From: Homarus americanus
Taxonomy: Eukaryota > Arthropoda > Malacostraca > Decapoda > Nephropidae
NCBI RefSeq assembly: GCF_018991925.1
Contig: NW_024725489.1
Coordinates: 6,448,726 to 6,512,725, forward strand
Direction of reading: 5' to 3'
DNA: 64,000 nt
Part shown: positions 52,444-64,000 of the stretch, in pieces
Layout of the letters: the number at the start of each line of letters is the position of its first letter
Position numbering within the stretch: the stretch's first letter is position 1
Made by a program: the position numbers and the translations under genes
Notes under the pieces: generated by a model
Told to the model about the DNA's origin: nothing
Seen by the model: only the letters and a program-made list of their open reading frames with translations
Database searches by the model: none

Positions 52444-52551
52444 CATGCCATGCATTTTAAAGAAAACGGACTCGTGGATGGGAAGGACTTAAAGGGAGAG
52501 ATAAAAGCAGAGAAATGAGAGAGAGATAAGAGATATAGATACAAATAGCGA

Positions 52552-52778
<227 letters not shown>

Positions 52779-52799
52779 AGGATGGCAGAGGAATAAGGG

Positions 52800-53975
<1,176 letters not shown>

Positions 53976-54740
53976 AAAGGGATGATCATTCGTTCCAAAA
54001 CTTGTGACGGGCCATCCTTACCTTCCCTCCCTCCACCAAACACACACACACGACTAATTAACCACCAATATTTCCTCTTTTTACCCTAACATACTCCCGG
54101 CATCATCTTACCCTCCCCAAGGCTACGTGTAAATCATCAATGAACGACTGCCTGAATCCCGTTCATTTTTACACGTGTTCTCTCCATCCCTCGTCTTGTG
54201 TGTGTTCTGTAGCCCGGCCTCAGGCTCTAAGTCTATCACTAATTAACCAACATACCCCTACCCCCCCCCCTCCCCTCCCCCTTTTTAAAAACATATTCTT
54301 GGCCTCCTCCCCTTCTTCTTCCCCTCTTCAATTCCCCTCAAAATAGGAAAAAAGATATGGCCCGCACCCCCTCCTTTCCACCCCCACAAAAAAAAATCGT
54401 TCCTGTTATTGATTGATGGAGCTCTTCAGAACCTTGTAATTAATGACTCATCTTCACGCTGGGGCAAAAAACAGTCTTCGAAATGCTGTTCCAAAACTCT
54501 GGTTACCTGATTTTTTTTTTATTTTCGTTGTGGTTGTGGTTGTGGTTGTGGTTGTCAGTTGGCGCGGAGATAATTGTTCTCACGGGTTTTTCTCTCAGGT
54601 TTGAGTTAGATCGTCTACACAGGTATGGAGGATCACTTACTGTAAGGTATTGGGGAAAATGATTAAGAGATTTTCAGGTATTAGACAGATCTCGATGATG
54701 ATTTTTTCAGCTGTTAAGAGTACCGCACTGCTACTGATGC

Positions 54741-54746
<6 letters not shown>

Positions 54747-54787
<41 letters not shown>
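54747..54787. repeat. (AAT)n microsatellite
   Basis: Thirteen to fourteen AAT units. Confidence 0.96.
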
Positions 54788-55607
54788 GAAATACAAGAAA
54801 TTGGTGTACTTGGTCCTTCTCTCTCTGGGGGAAGTATCTCACCATCAGCCAGATGGTGACTAGACCAGGTGTCTTAGTAAACCTCAGCGAGAGTGACGAC
54901 GGTCTGGCCAGACTTCACACTGCACTCACTACTAGAGACTTGCAAAGACCGTGTGCCTACCAGCATATTACTAATGTTACGAAGTGATAAATATTACTAC
55001 TATTATGTGGCAACTGTGAAAACACAAAGATTACCAAGCAACACTCAACACCGTGACCAACAGCCTATAGAGTTCTCCTGGAGAGATACCTGGAGAGATA
55101 CCAAGTATCAACCACAAAGTAACTCTGTTAGAGGATAACACTCAACTAAAGACACACTTGAGGTTAATAATACCCTGGTTGGTCTAACTGGATAACTAAA
55201 GACGGCATAATGGTCTTGGGTTTGTTGAATACAAGCAGAACCTGGTGAGCAACGCCGGGAATCAACACAAAACACTGGCCACCTGCACGAACACGTCAAC
55301 GTTTTTACACCAGACCCTGACAGAGTATATTGTGTGGGAAGACAAACATTTTTTTTATTTCCTGTCTCGTGATGTGGTCTATCGTTACCGCAAGAAACAC
55401 AAAGAAGGCCAGAGTTTCATCCAAGAGGACCTGTGACCCGGTAGGCACTGTTGAAATGGAGGCGTGTGAGGGCGCCAGAGAACAAAGGAAATTCACCAGT
55501 TTCAGCTACTGGATCCTGGTCGTGTATCTAGAGCATGTGGCAGTGAGGGAAGTAAGAGGTCCTCATCATCCTCCCAACAGTCCCTCACCTATTTCCTCCC
55601 TCGCAGC

Positions 55608-55801
55608 GTGAGGTGGTACGTGAGGTTGTCGGCTCACCTCCATCCCTCACCTACTCAGGCTCTACCGACCTCTTCCCGCCCTCCCTCAGTGAGCTCAACC
55701 GGAATCAACGGCAACATCACCGGCGAGGACACAGAACCAACAGTCTCAGTCAACCGCTGTGGCAAATCGTTCCCTCCAACACGAGAGAAATAAATTACTA
55801 A
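55608..55801 (+). other. Possible terminal exon, identity unknown
   Basis: After a good acceptor (tttcctccctcgcag at about 55606) two overlapping frames run to stops at 55791-55793 and 55799-55801. One begins REVVREVVGSPPSLTYSGST, the other VRWYVRLSAHLHPSPTQAL. GC-rich, unlike its surroundings, with AATAAA at about 55788. It could be the 3' end of the WSC gene; nothing proves this. Confidence 0.22.
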
Positions 55802-56029
55802 TATTAAAAAGATAAACTCCTATAAAATGTATAAAAGCTCTAAAACTTGTGATGAGGTATTGCAGAGTATTTTGACAAGAGTAACACAGGTAGTTACTAT
55901 TAAGAAACTAAACATGAAAAGTCAATCCAAATCCTCAGACGTCACTTAAGGTGGTGGACCCTCACACGGCGCCCACCATACTAATAATTATGTTATTAAT
56001 ATTGACACAAACTCAGCAAGAAATGCTCT
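55802..56029. other. Non-coding DNA
   Basis: AT-rich with no recognised feature. Confidence 0.4.
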
Positions 56030-56175
56030 TTAATCCATTGCGTACGATGACAACCCCTTAAGTCACCAAGTCACCGTAGACCAGGGCTTAAGCCATCGTA
56101 CTCAATGGATTAAGTTATCGTACTTGAGGAGTTAAATTATCGTACTCGAGGGGTTTTCATTGTACTCAAAGGGTG
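56030..56175. repeat. Diverged, inverted copies of the 40-kb minisatellite unit
   Basis: atcgtactcaatggattaa, atcgtacttgaggagttaa and atcgtactcgaggggtt are the reverse complement of the ttaaccccttgagtacgat unit at 39973-40422. Confidence 0.8.
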
Positions 56176-56265
56176 AGTGACCATGAGGATATACACAACT
56201 ATCCACAAAAGAAACAAAGAAATGAAGTGATAGTCTGGGGGCGACCTGTTGGTTGTCATTAAACA

Positions 56266-56267
<2 letters not shown>

Positions 56268-56336
<69 letters not shown>
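56268..56336. repeat. (GA)n microsatellite
   Basis: A 69-base GA run with one gaaa slip. Confidence 0.97.
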
Positions 56337-56337
<1 letters not shown>

Positions 56338-57186
56338 GCGGATAATGACAACATTCCTCTGAGCATCATTAAGACAGCGACTCACTCTTGTTGTCACCTG
56401 GAGTCTTACATACAAAAGCAATTCATTCTCTACAGACGCATTTCCACACATAAAACAAAAGTTACAAAATCCACCTCAAATCCGGTGACGAAAGCCTGCA
56501 CAAGAATTACTGCATTATATCAGCCAGTTCTTCCTGCTCCCCTAGTAACATTATCACTATAGAATCCCTGTTTGTCTGTATGGGCAGGATGGTCACCAGG
56601 CAGTGCCCATCTATCTGGCAACGTGGACAGTGTAAACACCTTTGATGATGGCTAGTACACTATTGGACTGGTCTATAGATCTCTCACATGTTTCTCGTTG
56701 ACTGCACCATAGTATACTCAGAAGACTAGACTACTGGCATTAGAGGCTTATATAAATGGCTCGCCTCTTATCAACTTACACTTTAATACTATAATGACTA
56801 CCAGTAATCTGTTTGTCTGTCACGTAAATCTTCCTTCCTTAATACAACACCAATAAATGTAAATTAGCTCCAATAACTAAATAAAATAAACGTATCGTAA
56901 ATTTTAGAGAAATAGACTATGATATTTTCCACACAAGTCTTGGGATCCTGTTTACTGAAGAACATTTCTTAAATAACAACACTTCACAAAGTTTGCTTGA
57001 TTAATATTATTATTGATGGTTACTTAAGCTGGTATACACTCATTCAGTATTTACAAAACTACAATAAAAAACTATGTGCTGTCGTATACCTGACGCATTA
57101 TTCGCTAGATACAGAAGGGTGTTTACATAGTACTTTAATTTACTGCTTTAAGCTGCCTTGGTTATCACAGACATTACCACTCGCTT
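56337..57186. other. Non-coding DNA
   Basis: AT-rich; nothing recognised. Confidence 0.4.
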
Positions 57187-57410
57187 ACGAACAATACCAA
57201 GCTTGAAATACTGACCAGACTAACGATACCAAGCTTGAAATAACTGGCCACACTAACAATACTAACCGGAAATAATCCGGCCACACTAACAACACCAACC
57301 TTGAAATAATCCGCCGTTAATTAACAATACTAACCTTGAAATAACTGCCCACGAACAATACCAACCCGAAATAATCTGAAATACACTAACAATACCAATA
57401 CAATACCGTG
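57187..57410. repeat. ~45-bp degenerate minisatellite
   Basis: Units around ctaacaataccaaccttgaa and ataatccggccacac, about five copies. Confidence 0.85.
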
Positions 57411-57936
57411 TCCAGAATGAATAAAGTATACATATAAAAGCTCTCCTTGTCTATCAGTTTATTACTAATATTAACTTCAGTATAAACTTTAGACAACTGA
57501 CCTGCTAATGAGATGCTGTCTTGAGTTCACTCTTTATGATTATATTATGAGAAAACCAGATCATTGTCCTTATTTGCCATATATTTTATACACTCCAGCA
57601 TCACAGGCAGCCATGTATGACTATTAAACTGTAGTGTAATTTCTGGGTTTTTTTATATTGTTGACACGTAAACAGTCTCACCAGCAAAACAAACATGGCA
57701 TCCGTCAGAGAGCGCCAGGATAAAAGTTTCTATTGTTGTTTGCGTTAAATGGTTTACCTGACAGTGTTATTCTCACCGCTCAACCTTTCCTACCTGTAGT
57801 CTTGTATAATAATAAAAATATATATGTAACAGAGAATATAGCAGTGAATAACGTTTGTATATTTACGTTTTATTTATCTACCTGGGTAAAAGGTATAGAT
57901 TGGTATTAGCGATCACACCTGCCAGAGACAATTACC

Positions 57937-58080
57937 ATCACCTTAAGATTAGACACCCCAGCTTATCCCACCTGAATATTAACCACCCTAACCTAACCTA
58001 ACCTAATTTAACATCCAGGTTGACATGAGGGTGGTTGATTAGATGAAATAAGCTGGGTTGTCTAATCTTCAGGTTGTGAC
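57937..58080. mobile_element. Foldback element with telomere-like centre
   Basis: The left arm (57937-57990, aagattagacaccccagctt and onward to accacc) pairs with the right arm (58028-58080, gggtggttgattag to gtctaatcttcagg). Between them is cctaacctaacctaacctaa. Probably a small inverted-repeat element. Confidence 0.65.
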
Positions 58081-58489
58081 TATACCACGACCCAACAACA
58101 ACCTGCCATAATGCTCTCACAACTAAACTGAGGTCCACCCATACACTGAGTCTTACACAAGTATCATTTAGAGAAAAAAATAATAATAATCACCTTCCAA
58201 GGGTCATTAGCACGACTGTATTATAATGTTTCTGTGTCGTTGGTTAATGAGGTATGTTGATGTGGCCAGGTGAGGCAGGTGTGTCACTGCTCTCACCTGG
58301 CGAGTGTTTAGAACATTATATTGATGAGTTATGTTCCGAGCAGTTTTGTCAGTGATTCTGTATTGTATCAACAAACACAGACATACATATATAATAATGG
58401 TTGTCCCTCGTGTAACGAGGATGGCCGGCCCAAGGGCCACCTAGGCGTGAGTTTGTTTAAGGTGTAGAAGCTGTCGCCAACACAACAAC

Positions 58490-58745
58490 CAAACCCTAAG
58501 TTAACGAGCTGCATGACCCAGTGTCAAGGAATAGTCCGAGAAGACCGGACAACTCGCCAACTGCACTGGCTAACCATAACCCCGGAATACGATCCATAAA
58601 TTGAATAACATCCAGGTCCCCAATTACTGCTGGGTAGACAGAGGCGAATGGCGTAAAGAAACTTGCCCATAGTTTCACCCTGCCGGGGATCGAACCCGGG
58701 TTCGCCTGCTTGTGAGGCGAGCGTGCTGACCATTGCACCACATAC
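58490..58745 (-). mobile_element. tRNA-derived SINE
   Basis: On the minus strand a box A (TGGTGCAATGG) is followed by gcctcacaagcaggcgaac and a consensus box B (GGTTCGATCCC, at about 58687-58697), then a long unrelated body. The head resembles a tRNA, with no matching acceptor stem and no CCA-side closure. Limits on the body side are approximate. Confidence 0.68.
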
Positions 58746-59030
58746 ATACATACATACCGGGCAAGAATAACATTATCACGATACATACTGGTCATCAGGT
58801 GTTCAGTAGTAACAAAGGATCCATCACTCTGACAATTACACCTAGTTTGAAGTAGATACTCCAGCCCAGTTGTCAAGAGGTAACACTTCATAAATATCAC
58901 GGCCCCAGGGAATTAATATTTCAGTAATAATTGGAACATAGGAATTATGTTTCAGAAATATTGGAACAAACATTCTGAATATGCCTGCATTAATGAAGTG
59001 ATGTTTTACCTGTGTTATTTTTTTAATCTG

Positions 59031-59031
<1 letters not shown>

Positions 59032-59084
<53 letters not shown>
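59032..59084. repeat. (CA)n microsatellite
   Basis: A 52-base CA run. Confidence 0.97.
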
Positions 59085-59086
<2 letters not shown>

Positions 59087-59686
59087 TTATTTGTTTACAT
59101 CACCATAATATTTACCGCCAAACCACAACTATTTTAACTCAATACATATCCATCTTACATATTATGATTATTTTCTACTTTACATTTTTTATTTTACGTG
59201 TTGTGATTATCCTTCAGGTGATAAACAAATAACATAGAAAAGAATAAGAAGAAAATAAGAGTCAGAAGCAGAAGCATTTAACTCTTGGGTCAAGTCGTTC
59301 ATGGCGTGTTAGAGTCTCCCTCATGACACGACTAGCCAGGAGGTCGTTAGCGCCAAGTTGATGCCGCCTTAACGACTCTGAACCCTCGTTTGGTACGCAT
59401 GCGTGTGGATTGTTTGTCAGGAGTTAACAGCCGGTCCCGCTGGTGGATGGTCGGGTCTAAAATTTTGGAAAATGGGGGCTGAAAAATGGTGACTGTCCAG
59501 GCGGTCCCCAGTCTTAAGGGATCACATCTAGCCTTCAGAGTTGTAGCTCCCAGTCCTCGTAGGCCCCAGTGTTCATGGGGGCCTATAGTTCGAATGGGCC
59601 CGAATCTTAAAGGGATAGGTTAAGGACCCATTATGACTGAGACCTATTAAGTCTGGTCGATTAGCTTCTGGGGTCATTTAACTTAA

Positions 59687-59689
<3 letters not shown>

Positions 59690-59778
<89 letters not shown>
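59690..59778. repeat. (GT)n microsatellite
   Basis: An 88-base GT run. Confidence 0.97.
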
Positions 59779-59824
59779 CTTATGCATTGTGCCTTGTCAT
59801 CTGTTTGTGCAAGAGGGTACACGA

Positions 59825-60062
59825 GAGTAAGAGGGGTATAAAGAGGTGAAGGATGAGGTATGAGGGGGGAGTGAGGAGGAGGTATAAGGGGTATAAGGGG
59901 GTGAGAGAAGGGTATAAGGGGGTGAGGCAGAATTATAAGAATTGAGGGGGGTATAAGGGGTGGCTTGAGGTATAAGGGGGGGTGGGGAGGTACAAGGGGA
60001 GTGAGGAGGGGTATAAAGGGGTGGGGGGGAGGGGTACAAAGGGAGTGAGGAGGAGGGGGTAT
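59825..60062. repeat. GAGGTATAAGGGG minisatellite
   Basis: About twelve imperfect units of gtgaggaggggtataagggg type. Confidence 0.88.
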
Positions 60063-60950
60063 GAACACTAAAAGATATCGTACTGGACAATAAACAGTTC
60101 CCACCAACAACTCTTAATAATAATAATATGAAAAACTCTCAATAACATTACGAGTTTTAGATCTTTGTGGCGATAAAGTTATAAATTTACATTATTAAAA
60201 TTTGTTAAGTCTATTTATAAAGGATAATAATGATAAGGTTGTTGTAATAATCGTGCGCCTGACAACCACTCAACCAGAAAGAACTCTCAGTAAGTTAGTC
60301 AGTCAGAGAACAAAGGCATGAGTAATGAAAACACTTACAAATATGATAACTCTAGATGGAAGTTTACTTTTAATGGACATAAATAAAATAAGTAACAAAT
60401 ATAAGTGTACATACAAGAGAATACAAGACTCCCTTACGTGGAGCAGTTCTCGCTGTCTCCACTCATTGCTCATGCATGAGACGACACCTGACCTGACCTG
60501 ACCTGACCTCGCGGGGCTGCCTCACCTTATACGTTATACAAACATACACACACACACACACACCAGCGAGCGTCTTACTATACTGTACCTGCAGGGTGAA
60601 GGAAAAGGAAATATTAACATGATATAAAGAGAGAGAGACGAAGAAACACGAAAATATATAAATACATCATTATTAGACTTAGAAACAGAAAGAGTAATGG
60701 ATAAAAAAAAATCTTTTAAACCTAGCCGGAGCCGTAGGAGGAGCATGTGTCTCTCCCTCGCGTGTTAACCTGCACTGGCGGGAGACAAGACAAAAACATC
60801 CCAGCAGACCACAACCCAGAAAACAAGTGAAGATCGAGCGAAGAGGAGAAGGAGGATGGGGAGGTGCAGGGGTAAGACGAATCTTTATTTCTTTATCTGC
60901 TTTTATCTTGTGCATCTTGGTGTCATGTAGGGAAGAAGATGAAGAAATAT
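60063..60950. other. Non-coding DNA
   Basis: Contains (CTGAC)n at 60489-60510 and (CA)n at 60545-60562. No gene-like segment. Confidence 0.4.
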
Positions 60951-61735
60951 AACAAGGAGATAAAATGTGAGAATGGCGGAGAAATGTATCCAGAGTAATT
61001 GGGAAATATTGAGTGAAAAAGAGGAGGAGAAGAAGGAGGTAGAGAGAGGGAAGAAGAGCGAGAAAGATGGGGCAACAGAGAGGGAGAAATAGGAGAGGAA
61101 AATGAGGAGAAGGAAAAGGATGAGGAGGAGAAGGAAGAGGAGAAGGAGAGAAGGTGCAGAGTTGAGATGAATCTTATTTATCTAAGATGAACTTTACATA
61201 AAAATTAAGGAAAATGAGACAAGAAAGAAAGAAAGAAGAAAAATACTTACGATTTTGATAAAGAAAAAGTTTGAGAAGAAGACGAAGAAGAGGCAGTGGA
61301 GGAGGAGGAGGAAGCATATACAAAGGTAAAATGAATCTTATTTTATTATTCATTTTCATCATGAGGATCTGTCTACTACACGGCGACCAAGTTAGGGATA
61401 ACACGATAAAACATAATGAGATTAGGGGGAAGAGGGAGGGAGAGAGAGAGAGAGAGAGAAAGGGAGGGGAGAGGGAGGGAGAATAGCGTTGGGAGGGAGT
61501 GAGGTGGACGGGAGGGGTGGGGATGATGGAATGAGGATGAGAGGGGAGAAAGGGGAGGGGAAGGGGTAAGAGGGGAGGGGAAGGGGAAGGAGGAGAAGGG
61601 GAGGAAGATTGGGAGGGCGGGGTGAGGGGGGGCCAGGTGAGGTGGCGGAAGAAGTAGGAGAGGGAAAAGGGAAAGAGGGTTGGAAGGAAGGGGGAGGGGA
61701 AGGGTAGAGGAAGGGGGAGGGGCAGGTAACTCAGT
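60950..61735. repeat. Polypurine-rich region
   Basis: The + strand is mostly A and G, with GGGAGG and GAGGAG runs, a (GA)n at 61439-61459 and G-rich clusters at 61540-61730. Confidence 0.85.
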
Positions 61736-61739
61736 CATA

Positions 61740-62215
61740 TATTCAACAAGATAAAGGAAGCCTTGATATGGTTTGCATGTGACTCTCTCTCTCTCTCTCT
61801 CTGTTTGTTAGTTAATCATTCTCACTCTCTTTCTTCCTCTTTGTTGTTCTGTCTGTCTCTTTCACTATCTCTTACTGTCTTTCAATCCGTCTTATTTATC
61901 TTTCCTTCTCTTTGTGTTTCCCTGATGTTGGTTTGATTGTTCCTCTAATCCCTTTCCTTCCTTCTCCTTCTATTGTCTCTCTCTCTCCCATTCTCCTTCT
62001 ACCCCTCTCTCTCTCCCACTCTCTCATGACTCTGACCTATATATACTGTTAATGAATGATGTATTTCTTTGTGTATGAACCTCTGTCCTGTGTGGCAGTG
62101 AGAAGTGATACCACCCTCAGTGTCAAGACCTGACTGAATTACTCAGAATAGGCAAACTGTACTACAAGATTTGTCAATAAATTTGTTAAACTAAATTCTC
62201 TCCCTCCCTCCCCCT
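61740..62215. repeat. (CT)n-rich region
   Basis: CT runs at 61782-61802 and 61976-62030, otherwise unremarkable sequence. Confidence 0.75.
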
Positions 62216-62394
62216 CTCACCCATCCTGCCTACCTCCCGCTTTTCCAGCATCTCTCCCTCTCCCATCCCCCCTCCTTCCCTTTCTCCTCCCTCCCTCCCT
62301 TTCCCATCCCCCCTTCCTTCCCTCCTCCCCCTCCCAACACATAAACTTCCCTAATAACACAATTACTTGAGCTGCTCGGGGTCGGGGAATGTGA

Positions 62395-62715
62395 AGCCAT
62401 TTAAGGTCATTTGTAGAGGTCATTTATGAGGTCATTTATGAGGTACTTTCGGCTACTTTTTGAGGCAATTTATGAGGTGAAATATATGAGGTAATCTTTG
62501 TGGGGGTCGTTTATGAGGTCATTTATGAGGTGTTATTAAGGCTGTTTGTGAGGTCATCAACAAAGGTCATTATAGTCTGTCCAGAGTCATATATAAAGTC
62601 ATTTGAGGTCATTAGCGAGGGTTATTTAAAGCCATTTAGTCATCAGGTGAGGTCAGGTCAGGTGGTATACATTGTTTATTGGGTAGACTGTGAGGTCATT
62701 TGTAAGGTCATCTTT
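62395..62715. repeat. Degenerate AGGTCATTTATG repeat
   Basis: Many loosely spaced copies of gaggtcatttatgagg-like words; 12-14-bp periodicity, heavily diverged. Confidence 0.75.
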
Positions 62716-62942
62716 AGTCATAACAGATCACTTTAGACTCGGCAAGCATGAACTCTGCTCGCTTCCTTGTTGGGCTCTGTAAACACTTTTTGCGCTACGC
62801 CTTGCACACAAGATGCAATGGGTGCCCAATAAACTAGCCTCCTCGCGGGGCAAACTATAAATTATTTAGTTGGGATGACACATTGAGAGAGAGAAGACAA
62901 TTCCTCCATGGGTTTCCGATAAGACCCTAGACCTAGATTGGC

Positions 62943-62968
62943 TCTCTCTCTCTCTCTCTCTCTCTCCT
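62943..62968. repeat. (CT)n microsatellite
   Basis: A short CT run. Confidence 0.9.
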
Positions 62969-63009
62969 TCACTCTTCCTCTCTCAATAAGACGATGTGGT
63001 CTTGGCACC

Positions 63010-63560
63010 ATTTAACCCCTGACACCCTATGACACCTCCTGATACACCTAAGACATCCAATGGCACCTATATGACACCCCATGGCACCTCCTGAGATTCG
63101 CTGACACCTGCTGATACCCCATTACACCTCCTACACCCCTTGACACCTCCTGACACCCATTAACACCTTTATGACACTTCCCTGACACCTTTATGACACC
63201 CCATGACACCTCCTGACACCTTTACTGACACCCCATGACACCTCCTGACACCTTTATGACACCTCCTGACACCTTTATGACACCACATGACACCTCCCTG
63301 ACACCCATGACACCTCCTACCCCATGACACTCTGACATCTCTATGACTTCCATGACACCTCCACAACACCCATTGACACCTTTATGACACCCATGACACC
63401 TCCCTACACCCATGACACTTCCTGACACCTTTATGACACCCCATGACACCTCCTGACACCTTTATGACACCCCATGACACCTCCTGACACCTTTATGACA
63501 CCCCATGACACCTCCTGACACCTTTATGACACCCCATGACACCCGCTGACACCCCCCAAG
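63010..63560. repeat. 31-bp minisatellite
   Basis: Unit gacacctcctgacaccttta plus tgacaccccat, about 17 copies, best preserved at 63420-63545. Confidence 0.94.
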
Positions 63561-63689
63561 GCACTAAAAGTAAAAACGGTTCTTCTATAGACACAGTACC
63601 ATGAAAGTTAAAGTTGAAGTGTTTATAAGACCTAATGGTGACGTCAGCTGTTTGGTGAGAGTGACCCAACAACACCTGCTTGTAAACAG

Positions 63690-63952
63690 TGAGAGAGGGA
63701 GGGAGGGAGGGAGAGTGGGAGGGAAGGGGTGAGTAAGAAGCAGGAAACGAATGTGAGACGGAAGAGAGGAAGGAAGGAAGGAGTGGGAAATGGGAAGAAG
63801 AGCAAGAACGAAAAAAGGGAAGCGAGAGGGAAGGCAGGAAGGAGGAAAAGGAATGTGTAGGAAGATATTGAAGGAAGAAAGTGAGAGAAGGAAGGAAGGG
63901 AGGGAAGTAAGGAAAGAGGGAAGGAAGGAAGGAGAGAGGTAGAGAAGGAGGT
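63690..63952. repeat. (GGAA/GGGA)n-rich polypurine tract
   Basis: Irregular ggaaggaagg and gggagggagg runs with almost no pyrimidines. Confidence 0.85.
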
Positions 63953-64000
63953 TATGGCTATCCATAAGTCTCTTCCTCTTCAACCTACTTAGCGTTACTG

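Noticed and set aside
55245..55611. Short frames that might hold a transmembrane exon of the WSC gene
   Set aside because: The hydrophobic run is too short in one frame, another frame ends in a stop, and splice signals are ambiguous.
58670..58745. Possible functional tRNA gene on the minus strand
   Set aside because: The internal promoter boxes fit, but the acceptor stem does not pair and an unrelated body follows; a SINE explains it better.

Overview
The window is eukaryotic, AT-rich and mostly non-coding, with short exons, GT/AG introns and very dense simple repeats. Several interstitial (TTAGG)n tracts, the arthropod telomere unit, together with an arthropod-type Raw-like gene and extreme microsatellite and minisatellite load, point to an arthropod, most likely a decapod crustacean. 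That assignment is inference from repeat style and gene content, not from a search.

Coding content is small and all on the + strand. (1) 297-3416: seven 3'-terminal exons of a gene whose C-terminus has a nucleoside 2-deoxyribosyltransferase-like fold region, resembling arthropod protein Raw. (2) 12006-25894: a complete ten-exon gene for multiple inositol polyphosphate phosphatase (MINPP). It has a signal peptide, an RHGTRYP phosphohistidine motif, an HD proton-donor motif and a C-terminal HDEL, implying a soluble ER-lumen enzyme. All splice phases agree and give 452 aa. (3) 41852-44798: three phase-compatible exons of a secreted or membrane protein with a split WSC domain followed by a Thr/Pro mucin-like stalk. 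A possible signal-peptide exon lies at 39512-39575 and its 3' end was not found with confidence.

The rest is mobile and repetitive DNA. Around and inside the MINPP gene (9.6-28.8 kb) are several non-autonomous DNA transposons whose ends and target-site duplications can be read: three hAT-like (8-bp TSD), several TA-flanked pogo/Tigger-like, one Harbinger-like (TTA) and one piggyBac-like (TTAA). Non-LTR retrotransposon pieces (12.4, 16.9-18.6, 6.3 and 31.6 kb), a probable Penelope-like 3' end (15.4-15.9 kb), two tRNA-derived SINEs and a 5S rRNA-like pseudogene are also present.

From 29 kb onward the window is dominated by tandem arrays: a 25-bp C-rich minisatellite (29.4-31.6 kb), a palindrome-rich AT satellite (32.7-37.8 kb) ending in a 100-N assembly gap, 22- and 30-bp arrays (40-41.5 kb), a 52-bp CT-rich array (48.3-50.4 kb), a 21-bp array (50.5-51.2 kb), long CA/GT and GA tracts, a polypurine block (52.8-54 kb) and a 31-bp array (63-63.6 kb). 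The very long open frames across these arrays are artefacts of stop-free repeats. I found no convincing new multi-gene system. The most unusual items are the MINPP active-site variant, the two-subfamily hairpin satellite, the nested and clustered MITEs and the opposed interstitial telomere repeats.
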